64,000 nucleotides of DNA from Ariolimax columbianus (Eukaryota > Mollusca > Gastropoda > Stylommatophora > Arionidae). Below are positions 33,400 to 43,543 of the stretch, in pieces; position 1 is the stretch's first letter, and each line of letters begins with the position of its first letter. A program made the position numbers and the translations under genes. The notes under the pieces were generated by a model, which was not told the DNA's origin, ran no database searches, and saw only the letters and a list, made by a program, of their open reading frames with translations. The stretch covers positions 101,429,172-101,493,171 of the forward strand of contig JAVGWX010000005.1 in the NCBI GenBank assembly GCA_036924085.1, read 5' to 3'.

Positions 33400-34700
33400 G
33401 ATTGAATATTCAGTTCAGTTACCATCTCGACATCAAAGATCAGCTAATGAGTTCTGTTCTGCTACCATTTCTACATCGAAGGACGGTTACAATGGTTCTC
33501 CAAAGACCCTTGTCTATTGACTTGAAGGAGTAATCTGACAGGCTTTTCTATGTCTATCTATTGATGTCATCCTCCCACTAATATGGACATCTTCCGCTGG
33601 CATGTTTGCCTTGTACTTTCTTTACACTAAGGTATTCAGCACAATGTCCCGTATTTTGATATGACCAAATTATTATAACTGCCGGACTCTGATTACGTGT
33701 ATTAATTCTCTTTGTATTTCTAATTTCTCTAAGATTTCTTTGTTTGTAAACTTTTCTTTCCAGGAGATAGGACCCATTCTTCTATATACTCCCATTTCAC
33801 AGACCTCAATTCTTCTCTCCATTGTTTGCTCATAAGCGACGTTTCTATACCACATCAGAACGACGAATGCTAACAGCAATTAATCACCCTGAAATGTAAT
33901 TTGTGAGTTTGTTTCTTTCCTTGTCAGTATTTGTGGAAACATATATGGGTATCCTTGTTTTTGTCCTGGTTTCTGTCTCACATCTTCCTTCCTCTGTTTT
34001 TATATTTCCAAGATAGGACAGATTTAGATTCTACATTGCTAATTATAACAATTTCAGTGTTATTGTCCGATCCACGTACCAGACTTTTGTTCTTTATTTG
34101 AATCATCACATCCTGCAATACTCTCAACTAGCATGAATGTGTCTCTCGCACATCTCAGATTATTTATTGATACTCCGTTCTTAATCAGTTCCGACATTTG
34201 CTGAATTCATAAAAAAGTGTTCTGTGCAAATAGTAAACAGACAAAGGGACAGTACGCATATATGTCTTACACTTCGTTTTGCATCTATGTACTCGCATTG
34301 TGAGTAAATCCTGCCAGATTTAACAACCGTAGTTTGCTGTAGTACATGTTAATTAGTATTCGTGTGTCTTTTCGATCTCTATTTGTGTTTTCCAGATATG
34401 AAATTATTTTCTAATGTTTGACTCCACCAAAGGCCTTTCAGTAGTCTCTAAAGCACATATAATTGTATTCTGTTGTACTTCTTATTGCTAGAGTCATTGT
34501 AGAGAATAATTGTTTCGTTTGTCCCGCTAATCTGGTGAAATGAAAAGAATTCATATGTAATTCCATTGTCTACTCTACACCTAATTCTCTTCAGTATATC
34601 TGTGACCAGTATCTGTATCGTGTGGTTCATATATCCTACTAGTCTCAAATCTTTACATTCGGTTGCACAAAGTTTCTTATATAGTGTTACACAGACAGGT
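33400..34700 (-). pseudogene. LINE ORF2 reverse transcriptase, decayed
   Basis: Read from 34700 downward. A DYxKAFGGVKH segment near 34440 (family DYEKAFDRVNH) is followed by DRKDTRILINMYY near 34370. Next is KNGVSINNLRCARDTFMLVES near 34130-34190 as two blocks (family GVxINNLRYADDTVLLA, with the catalytic ADD changed). RNVAYEQTMERRIEVCEMGV then appears near 33840, with YRRMGPISWKEKFTNKEILE, GHIKIRDIV, and a terminal DRQGSLENHC-like block near 33480. The order of palm, thumb and C-terminus is conserved. Many stops and a changed active site make it dead. Confidence 0.72.
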
Positions 34701-34799
34701 GCAATCTGGTCGCTCAGAATAGTTTAATCAAGTACTGTGGATGTCATTACATATATCAATGATTTTACCGATGCGCAAATCTTGTGGGACAGCTATCAG

Positions 34800-34965
34800 T
34801 TCTATGTTAACGCATCCATGCATATTTTCTCTTTGCTTGCATTCTTTATTATTTTCTCCAATTCTGATCTGAGAATGCGGGGGTCCTTATGATTAAATCC
34901 TGTTAGTGTGTTCATTCTATGTCGTTGAACAACTTTTAATTTGTGAGTACGTCCTTTTGTCATTG
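34800..34965 (-). pseudogene. LINE C-terminal fragment (second family)
   Basis: The minus strand reads HKLKVVQRHRMNTLTGFNHK, resembling KLxVxQRxMERxMLGxSLRD of endonuclease-RT LINEs downstream of the thumb. The rest is too decayed to place. It abuts the 41-bp array. Confidence 0.5.
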
Positions 34966-34974
34966 TGACTTCTG

Positions 34975-35460
34975 GCTTCATTTGTTCACATGTGTCCAAC
35001 CTTACTTATCTCATGTCTTCATTTGTTCACATGTGTCCAACCTTACTTATCTCATGTCTTCATTTGTTCACATTTGTCCAACCTTACATACCTCATGGCT
35101 TCATTTGTTCACATTTGTCCAACCTTATTGACTCGTGACTTCATTTGTTCACATGTATCTAACCTTGCTTATCTCATGTCTTAATTTGTTCACATGTCTA
35201 ACCATACTTATCTCGTGGCTACATTTCCTCATATTTGTCTAACCATACTTATCTCGTGGCTACATTTCCTCACATTTGTCTAGCCATACTTATCTCGTGG
35301 CTACATTTCCTCACATTTGTCTAGCCATACTTATCTCGTGGCTACATTTCCTCATATTTGTCTAGCCATACTTATCTCGTGGCTACATTTGTTCACATGT
35401 CCAAGTATACTTATCTCGTGGCTACATTTGTTCACATTTGTCTAACCTTAATCATGTAGT
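34975..35460. repeat. 41-bp minisatellite, about 11-12 copies
   Basis: Units contain tcatttgttcacatgtgtcc and ttacttatctcatgtct on the left. They grade to ggctacatttcctcacattt and gtctagccatacttatctcg on the right, so two variant classes occupy separate halves. Confidence 0.93.
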
Positions 35461-36265
35461 GGATTCTTTTAAAAAGAGCACTTTTCATTGTTACACTGAA
35501 GATGTAGCTAGTTTGGAGAATAAGACAACTGTAACCTTCTATGCTACCCGAGTGTTGCTAGTACCTGAAGAGGTGAGCAAAGAATACTAATCTGCCAAGC
35601 ATGTTGTAATAGACGACTAAGAATGTTTGGCCATGAGGCCAGCTATCTCAGCCTACACAATCTGTAAACCACACACAAAAATGCAACTAGCATGGACACT
35701 TCAAGTAAGAAGAACAAATGAGCTTCAAGTTCAGAACCAGAAGCAGGGCTTATGTCAAGAGGCAACTGACGCAGCGAAGAAAATTCGCAAGTAATTTTTT
35801 TCCATGACTTCCGCCTAGGACAAACATAGAAGAAACAGAATAAGACGTGAAGAAATCGCCAACGGATGGCCCAGGGCTGGAGGACTTGGTGTGTAGTTAG
35901 TTGGTAAAGGTATGTACTGCATACGGAGTTGAAATGTTTTGATTTGATTGTTCTTTCCAAATATGTCGTTGAAGGTGGCTAGAGAGGGGGTGCATGGGGC
36001 TAGCAATGTCATTATTTAACATCACAGCTATGGAAACCGGCACTTAAAATGTCAAGTCAAGAACACAAACTTTGCTGGGCTGTGTATCGTCGACAGAATT
36101 CCTTGACACCAACTGTGTGTGGTCTATGTTAGATGACTGGACAGTTAGGGGAAGTAATTAAGTCTATCTTGGTTTCGGATTGATTCCACCTGAGTTCTCC
36201 ACTCTTGACGAATTTTCTCTGCTAGCTGGTTTGAAGTGGTTCTTCTTACAATTTCCAGCGGGTAC
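35461..36265. other. Unannotated region
   Basis: No recognised gene. A short segment (RRLRMFGHEA at about 35618) faintly resembles the LINE RRLxMFGHVxR block but is too short to call. Confidence 0.35.
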
Positions 36266-36269
36266 TGGA

Positions 36270-36625
36270 AAAGATGAGTCTGGGATATCATGGTGGTATG
36301 CAAGACTTTTCAGAGATGGGTCTGGGATATCATGGTGGTATGCAAGACTTTTCAGAGATGGGTCTGGGATATCATGGTGGTATGCAAGACTTTTCAGAAA
36401 TGGGTCTGGGATATCATGGTGGTATGCAAGACTTTTCAGAGATGGGTCTGGGATATCATGGTGGTATGCAAGACTTTTCAGAGATGTGTCTGGGATATCA
36501 TGGTGGTATGCAAGACTTTACAGAGATGGGTCTGGGATATCATGGTGGTATGCAAGACTTTTCAGAGATGGGTCTGGGATATCATGGTGGTATGCAAGAC
36601 TTTACAGAGATATCTGGGTCTGCAA
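36270..36625. repeat. 42-bp minisatellite, 8 copies
   Basis: Units contain gggatatcatggtggtatgc and aagacttttcagagatgggt. All three + frames remain open across the array because 42 is divisible by three and the unit lacks stops. The Trp/Tyr/Gly-rich frames (131-213 codons) have no independent support. Confidence 0.95.
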
Positions 36626-36885
36626 TACATTTCAGCAGGACAAATACTATGGGGATTCCCACTGTGGTGCTCTCCACCTAGTTAGACTGGCTGGTGTAAC
36701 ACAGCCTATCTCCAGAAGATGGTCATGGCCTAGTCCAGGACGTTGCTTTATCTGTTGTTGTTTGTTTATTCCTTATGCAGGTATAATTCTACACCACATC
36801 ACCAATCTGAACCCCCTTTGACATAGTTACCTTTTACGGCCAAATATACTGACCAAGACCCCAAACTCGTCTTTCTGGTAGTTAT
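36626..36885. other. Unannotated region
   Basis: Nothing recognised except a single unit-like motif (atactgaccaagacc, 36848) related to the 37-bp repeat. Confidence 0.4.
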
Positions 36886-36889
36886 ACCT

Positions 36890-37130
36890 GGAATTGGCGG
36901 TTGTTTTTGGCAGATTAGCAAACATGGTGTGCGATCGATGTGATCACCGTAATAGTGAACCCACACGCAGATGAAGCCAAGTATAGCACAATCGCCTCAG
37001 GTCTCCAGTACACTTTAATCAGCACACTCTGGATGTGAAAAAAGCTACTGCAATACGCCCATTAAAGACCTTTTCGTGATGCACAAAAGAGTAAACCTCC
37101 TCATTGAGGAAATTCACAAAATGTTTTCGA
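36890..37130 (+). repeat. Dispersed repeat D, copy 3
   Basis: Landmarks in order: ggcagattagcaaacatgg, gatcaccgtaatagtga, agccaagtatagcacaatcg, cagtacactttaatcagc, ggatgtgaaaaaagctac, gcacaaaagagtaaacctcc, ctcattgagg. It is more diverged than the 13.6 and 28.8 kb copies. One related 37-bp unit precedes it, keeping the same arrangement. Confidence 0.7.
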
Positions 37131-37525
37131 AACATTTAGAAGGGCAGCATTGAGAAATATGGATGAAAATTGACCCAATTTACTTGCCTGGATTCATAAT
37201 ACGCATGCGAAATGTGTAAATGGAACGTTCACATTTTCTTAGACATCTTTGTGCTTGCGTCTTAATTCACCTCAAATAAAATAAATATATTTTTTAGTAC
37301 CAAATTTGATGTAATGACGTTACAGAATAGTCCATTTTTTTAAAATTAGGGGTGTCAAAAATTTTGTGAGAATAGACGAAAATGTCTTCTTCTGTTGGCG
37401 TTTATTCATGTCGTCTTAATAAATTTCATGAGTCTGTCAATTTTAGTTCACGATAAGGAGAGCATCATCCAGTTTCTACAGCATTATCCATTCTGTCAGA
37501 CGTTGAAATAGCAATTATGTTATCC
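37131..37525. other. Unannotated AT-rich region
   Basis: No recognised feature. Confidence 0.45.
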
Positions 37526-37680
37526 AAACCTAAACCTAACCATAATCCTAAACCTAACCCTAACCATAAACTTAAATCAACCCTAAACCTAACCCTAAGC
37601 CCAAACCTAGCCCTAACCATAAACTTAACTCAACCCTAAACCTAACCCTAACCGTAATCCTAAACTTAACCCAAATCCTT
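37525..37680. repeat. Interstitial telomere-like repeats
   Basis: About 150 bases of degenerate cctaaccctaa, cctaaac and ccataaactt units, resembling the metazoan telomere hexamer TTAGGG on the complement. Pure hexamers are few, so this is an old interstitial block rather than a chromosome end. Confidence 0.8.
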
Positions 37681-38085
37681 TGGGAAACTGAATATAACCA
37701 TCGTTTCTACACTTCTGTCGTTATCTAAGTCGTTACTTATGTACTTAAAATAAAATTGTATCGACCTGTCCTCCACTTAACCCGAAATAGAATAGTCCGA
37801 GACGTACGGGAACTGTTTGGGGTGAATTAGGACACACGTACCGACGTCTTTACTGAATTGTGTGTTTGACTTAGTTATTAGCTTAATTTTTTTTTTAAAC
37901 CAACATACAAGAATTGCATAATAAAATAACGTTCAAATACATTCATTATAGATATGAATTGTGACTTCATGACTTAAAGGTGCTGACGGGTGAAGAGAAA
38001 TGTCGAGAAGTGACGGACAACGGAAAGGCGTGTTTGACGTTCAGGGGAAAAGAGATTTGCGAGTTTACGGGAGGAAAGAGTTGGG
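37681..38085. other. Unannotated region
   Basis: No recognised feature. Confidence 0.4.
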
Positions 38086-38119
38086 ATTATTGGCAATTTG
38101 AGAGGGCTGAAAAGAGATG

Positions 38120-39535
38120 TACACGGGATGCATGTGTTGATGTTGGGATAGATGGATGAGGGATGGGTTGATGTTGGGAGATATGGATGAGGGATGGGTT
38201 GAGGTTGGGAGATATGGATGAGGGATGGGTTGAGGTTGGGAGATATGGATGATGGATGGGTTGAGGTTGGGAGATATGGATGATGGATGGGTTGAGGTTG
38301 GGAGAGATAGATGAGGGATGGGTTGAGGTTGGGAGAGATGGATGAGGGAAGGGTTGAGGTTGGGAGAGATAGATGAGGGATGGGATGAGGTTGGGAGAGA
38401 TGGACGAGGGATGGGTTGAGGTTGGGAGAGATAGATGAGGGATGGGTTGAGGTTGGGAGAGATAGATGAGGGATGGGTTGAGGTTGGGAGAGATGGATTG
38501 AGGCTGGGAGAGATGGATGAGGGATGGGTTGAGGTTGGGAGAGATGGATGAGGGATGGGTTGAGGTTGGGAGAGATGGATGAGGGATAAGTTGAGGTTGA
38601 GAGAGATGTTGAGGGATGGGTTGAGGTTGGGAGATATGGATGATGGATGGGTTGAGGTTGGGAGATATGGATGATGGATGGGTTGAGGTTGGGAGAGATA
38701 GATGAGGGATGGGTTGAGGTTGGGAGAGATGGATGAGGGAAGGGTTGAGGTTGGGAGAGATAGATGAGGGATGGGATGAGGTTGGGAGAGATGGACGAGG
38801 GATGGGTTGAGGTTGGGAGAGATAGATGAGGGATGGGTTGAGGTTGGGAGAGATGGATTGAGGCTGGGAGAGATGGATGAGGGATAGGTTTAGGTTGGGA
38901 GAGATGGATGAGGGATGGGTTGAGGTTGGGAGAGATGTTGAGGGATGGGTTGAGGTTTGGAGAGATGGATGAGGGATAGGTTTAGGTTGGGAGAGATGGA
39001 TGAGGGATGGGTTGAGGTTTGGAGAGATGGATGAGGGATGGGTTGAGGTTGGGAGAGATGGATGAGGGATGGGTTGAGGTTGGGAGAGATGGATGAGGGA
39101 TGGGTTGAGGTTGGGAGAGATGGATGAGGGATGGGTTGAGGTTGGGAGAGATGGATGAGGGATGGGTTGAGGTTGGGAGAGATGGATTAGGGATGGGTTG
39201 AGGTTGAGAGAGATGGATGAGGGATGGGTTGAGGTTGGGAGAGATGGATGAGGGATGGGTTGAGGTTGGGAGAGATGGATGAGGGATGGGTTGAGGTTGG
39301 GAGAGATGGATGAGGGATGGGTTGAGCTTGGGAGATATGGATGAGGGATGGGTTGAGGTTGGGAGAGATGGATGAGGGATGGGTTGAGGTTGGGAGAGAT
39401 GGATGAGGGATGGGTTGAGGTTGGGAGAGATGGATGAGGGATGGGTTGAGGTTGGGAGAGATGGATGAGGGATGGATGGGTTGAGGTTGGGAGAGATGGA
39501 TGAGGGATGGGTTGAGGTTGGGAGAGATGGATGAG
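38120..39535. repeat. 31-bp G-rich minisatellite, about 45 copies
   Basis: Units read ggatgagggatgggttgagg then ttgggagagat. Each contains three GGG runs, so the + strand has potential to form G-quadruplexes throughout. A larger block with shared variants (gggaagggttg, gacgaggg, ggattgaggctggg) occurs twice, near 38341-38515 and 38724-38880, a duplication of about 380 bases. Minus-strand Pro/Ser/His/Leu frames, up to 738 codons, reflect the absence of stops in all three phases. Confidence 0.95.
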
Positions 39536-39735
39536 AGATAGTGTTTTTGACGTTTGGAAAAGATGAACGCGATGAGTAAGAAAAGTTGGTAGTTCGGGAG
39601 AGCAGGTTGAGGAGGAAGAGAAGGGCTTGCTGAAGGGAAGACTAAATTGTTGGGAGAGAGGGCAAATGTTGTGTTGAATAGAAAGAAATAGAAAGTGAAG
39701 GGGAAGGTTTGAGAAAGATTGGAGGTGGAAATATT
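39536..39735. other. Spacer between two G-rich arrays
   Basis: About 200 non-repetitive but purine-rich bases. It keeps the minus-strand frame open and is not otherwise distinctive. Confidence 0.5.
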
Positions 39736-40520
39736 TAAAGAATTGAAAGGTGGGAAGGTTGAAAGAGATGGGAGGTGGGAAGGTTGAAAGAGATGGGAGG
39801 TGGAAAGGTTGAAAGAGATGAGAGGTGGGAAGGTTGAAAGAGATGGGAGGTGGGAAGGTTGAAAGAGATGGGAGGTGACAAGGTTGAAAGAGATGGGAGA
39901 TGACAAGGTTGAAAGAGATGGGAGGTGACAAGGTTGAAAGAGATGGGAGTTGGGAGTTGGGAAGGTTGAAAGAGATGGGAGGTGGAAAGGTTGAAAGAAA
40001 TGGGAGGTGACAAGGTTGAAAGAGATGGGAGGTGGGAAGGTTGAAAGAGATGGGAGGTGGGAAGGTTGAAAGAGATGGGAGGTGGGAAGGTTGAAAGAGA
40101 ATGGAGGTGACAAGGTTGAAAGAGATGGGAGTTGGGAGGTTGTAAGAGATGGGAGTTGGGAAGGTTGAAAGAGATGGGAGGTGACAAGGTTGAAAGAGAT
40201 GGGAGTTGGGAGGTTGAAAGAGATGGGAGGTGGAAAGGTTGAAAGAGATGGGAGGTGACAAGGTTGAAAGAGATGGGAGGTTGTAAGAGATGGGAGGTGA
40301 CAAGGTTGAATGAGATTTTATGTGGGCAGGTTGAAAGAGATAGGAAATGGAGAGGTTTAAAGAGAAGGGAGGTGGGCAGGTTGAAAGAGGTGGGAGGTGA
40401 GCAGAATGAAAGAGATGGGAGGGGGAAGATTGAAAGAAAGGAGAGGTGGGCAGGTTAAAAGAGATGGGAGGTTTGCAGATTGAATGACATGGCTTTTTTG
40501 ATATTTCAAAGAGATGGGAC
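39735..40520. repeat. 26-bp G-rich minisatellite, about 25-28 copies
   Basis: Units contain tgggaaggttgaaagagatg followed by ggaggt. Variants replace tggga with tgaca or tgtaa. The right end is diverged. Minus-strand Phe/Pro/Ser-rich frames are artefacts. Confidence 0.93.
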
Positions 40521-40609
40521 GTGGGCAGCTAATGACAGTGTAGTGACTTAAGAAGCCAAGCGGTAGATACAGTTTGAAGGTCTTAGCTTTCGTGAAGATG
40601 AGTGACCAG

Positions 40610-41475
40610 TGTCTGTGAGGTGGGCTGACCTTTTCCTGGGACGTAAGTTGGCCAGTACCAGTGAGGTTGAGTGACGAGTTCCTGTGATCGAAGGTGACCA
40701 TTTCCTGTGAGGTGAGGTGACCAGTTCCTGTTAGGTCGTGGGATCAGTTCCATTGAGGTGAGGTGACCAGTTCCTGTGATGTGACCAGTTCCTGTTAGGT
40801 CGTGGGATCAGTTCCTGTGAGGTGAGGTGACCAGTTCATGGCAGATGTGGTGACCAGTTCCTGTGCGGTAAGGTGACCAGTTCCTGTTAGGTCGTGAATC
40901 AGTTCCTGTTAGGTCGTGGGATCAGTTCCTGTTAGGTCGTGGGATCAGTTCCTGTTAGGTCGTGGGATCAGTTCCTGTGAGGTGAGGTGACCAGTTCATG
41001 GGAGATGTGGTGACCAGTTCCTGTGAGGTGAGGTGACCAGTTCATGGCAGATGTGGTGACCAGTTCCTGTAAGGTGAGGTGACCAGTTCCTGTGAGGTGA
41101 GGTGACCAGTTTATGGCAGATGTGGTGACCAGTTCCTGTGAGGTGAGGTGACCAGTTCATGGCAGATGTGGTGACCAGTTCCTGTGAGGTGAGGTGACCA
41201 GTTCATGGCAGATGTGGTGACCAGTTCCTGTGCGATAAGGTGATCAGTTCCTGTGAGGTGAGGTGACCAGTTCATAGTAGGTGAGGTGACTAGTTCCTGT
41301 GAGGTGATGTAACCAGTTCATGGTAGGTGAGGTGACTAGTTCCTGTGAGGTGATGTAACCAGTTCATGGTAGGTGAGGTGACTAGTTCCTGTGAGGTGAT
41401 GGAACCAGTTCATGGTAGGTGAGGTGACAGGTTCCTGTGAGGTGAGATGACCAGTTCCTGTGAGGTTGGTGGTAC
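40610..41475. repeat. ~23-bp minisatellite (gaccagttcctgtgaggtg)
   Basis: Units are based on ttcctgtgaggtgaggtgac, with interspersed variants ttcatggcagatgtggtga and ttcctgttaggtcgtgggat. The variants occur in short blocks, giving local higher-order patterns of about 45-70 bases. Confidence 0.92.
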
Positions 41476-41574
41476 AAGAAGAAGGCAGTCTTATTGCTCC
41501 CTTCATACAAACATTTTTAGTCGTACTTTCCGACAAGATGTTAAGGTCATATTGGATATGTTCATTTCATCTTG

Positions 41575-42825
41575 GACACCACTCTGTACTAACTGTTCAT
41601 TTAAACTCTGACACCCCTCTGTACTGTTAATTTAAACTCTGACACCACTCTGTACTAACTGTTCATTTAAACTCTGATACCACTCTGTACTGTTAATTTA
41701 AACTCTGATACCACTCTGTACTAACTGTTCATTTAAACTCTGATACCACTCTGTACTGTTAATTTAAACTCTGACACCACTCTGCACGAACTGTTCATTT
41801 AAACTCTGATACCACTCTGTACTAACTGTTCATTTAAACTCTGATACCACTCTGTACTAACTGTTCATTTAAACTCTGATACCACTCTGTACTAACTGTT
41901 CATTTAAACTCTGATACCACTCTGTACTGTTAATTTAAACTCTGACACCACTCTGTACTAACTGTTCATTTAAACTCTGATACCACTCTGTACTAACTGT
42001 TCATTTAAACTCTGATACCACTCTGTACTGTTAATTTAAACTCTGACACCACTCTGTACTAACTGTTCATTTAAACTCTGATACCACTCTGTACTAACTG
42101 TTCATTTAAACTCTGATACCACTCTGTACTAACTGTTCAATTAAACTCTGATATCACTCTGTACTAACTGTTCATTTAAACTCTGATACCACTCTGTACT
42201 AACTGTTCATTTAAACTCTGATACCACTCTGTACTAACTGTTCATTTAAACTCTGATACCACTCTGTACTGTTAATTTAAACTCTGACACCACTCTGTAC
42301 TAACTGTTCATTTAAACTCTGATACCACTCTGTACTAACTGTTTATTTAAACTCTGATACCACTCTGTACTGTTAATTTAAACTCTGACACCACTCTGTA
42401 CTAACTGTTCATTTAAACTCTGATACCACTCTGTACTAACTGTTCATTTAAACTCTGATACCACTCTGTACTAACTGTTCATTTAAACTCTGATACCACT
42501 CTGTACTGTTAATTTAAACTCTGACACCACTCTGTACTAACTGTTCATTTAAACTCTGATACCACTCTGTACTAACTGTTCATTTAAACTCTGATACCAC
42601 TCTGTACTGTTAATTTAAACTCTGACACCACTCTGCACTAACTGTTCATTTAAACTCTGATACCACTCTGTACTAACTGTTCATTTAAACTCTGACACCA
42701 CTCTGCACTAACTGTTCATTTAAACTCTGATACCACTCTGTACTGTTAATTTAAACTCTGACACCACTCTGTACTAACTGTTCATTTAAACTCTAATACC
42801 ACTCTGTACTAACTGTCTTTACTTC
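41575..42825. repeat. 35/31-bp two-class minisatellite, about 37 copies
   Basis: A 35-base class (aactgttcatttaaactctg, then ataccactctgtact) is interspersed with a 31-base class (gttaatttaaactctgacac, then cactctgtact). The 4-base length change and the t/c difference (gatacc vs gacacc) travel together. Each short unit is followed by one to several long units. Confidence 0.95.
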
Positions 42826-43035
42826 ATACTAATACTCGACAGCAAGGAAGTGAACTGGTTACCCAACATCACAATAACTGAGACTCCAGTAAGGAGTCTC
42901 TAGCATGCGATTACTGTTGGCGATGTCTGCTATGAGATTAACTTTACGGCCCAAGAATGCCGTCAGATTGGTCATGTTTTTCTTGTTGCTGTTCGAATTT
43001 GTTCTTCACTCATGACTTTCCCCTTGGTAGCTGGT
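42826..43035. other. Unannotated region
   Basis: No recognised feature; probably intronic or intergenic relative to the ELH-like gene. Confidence 0.4.
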
Positions 43036-43039
43036 TGCA

Positions 43040-43435
43040 TGTTCTACATGATCCAAACGTGGCATGGATCTTGCTCAGTACGTTTTACCTGACCCTGGCG
43101 TGTCGTGGAGTCTTGGTCAGTACGTGTTAACTGATTGTGACGTGACGTGGGGTCTTGCTCAGTATGTTCTACATGACCCAAACGTGACGTGGGCTATGGT
43201 CAGTATGTTCTACATGACCCAAACATGACTTGGTTCTTCGTCAGTATTTTCTGCACGACCAAAACGTGACGTGGGTCTTGGTCAGGATGTTATACATGAC
43301 CCAAACGTGGCGTGGGTCTTGCTCAGTATGTTTTACCAGACCATGAAGAGACATATGGTCTTGGTTTAGCCAGTACGTTTCGCAAGACACTGACCAGTGG
43401 TGGGGTCTTAATCAGTATGTTTCACCTGTCCCTGC
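43040..43435. repeat. Degenerate ~41-46-bp repeat upstream of the ELH-like exon
   Basis: About 8 diverged units with ctacatgacccaaacgtgac and gtgggtcttggtcagtatgt. The cores (cctgacc, gtcagtatgtt) recall the 37-bp dispersed family. It ends about 85 bases before the splice acceptor, so it probably lies in the 5' intron. Confidence 0.8.
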
Positions 43436-43507
43436 GTTAGTTTTGTCTTCCAATGTTGTGTTGCTGTTGATTTTGTAAATTTAGAGACACATAAGTCACG
43501 AATACAT

Positions 43508-43521
43508 TTTGTTTATTACAG
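43508..43521 (+). promoter_or_regulatory. Predicted splice acceptor before the ELH-like coding exon
   Basis: The text ttttgtttattacag, with its AG at 43520-43521, forms a good pyrimidine-rich 3' splice site only 22 bases before the start codon. This implies at least one upstream 5' UTR exon joined here, with the whole coding sequence in the exon that follows. Confidence 0.65.
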
Positions 43522-43543
43522 AAGACAAGATCAAGGTTTCAGA

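Noticed and set aside
35600..35700. LINE-like RRLRMFGHEA peptide
   Set aside because: Only ten residues match the LINE block and no continuation is found in any frame.
36180..36821. 213-codon frame with GSGISWWYARLFRD repeats
   Set aside because: A 42-bp tandem repeat open in all three + frames; any of the three proteins is equally supported, so none is.
38087..40303. 738-codon Pro/Ser/His-rich minus-strand frame resembling a mucin or collagen-like protein
   Set aside because: It spans two unrelated minisatellites and a spacer; units of 31 and 26 bp shift phase each copy, so the protein repeat is a mixture of three frames. No signal peptide or splice context.
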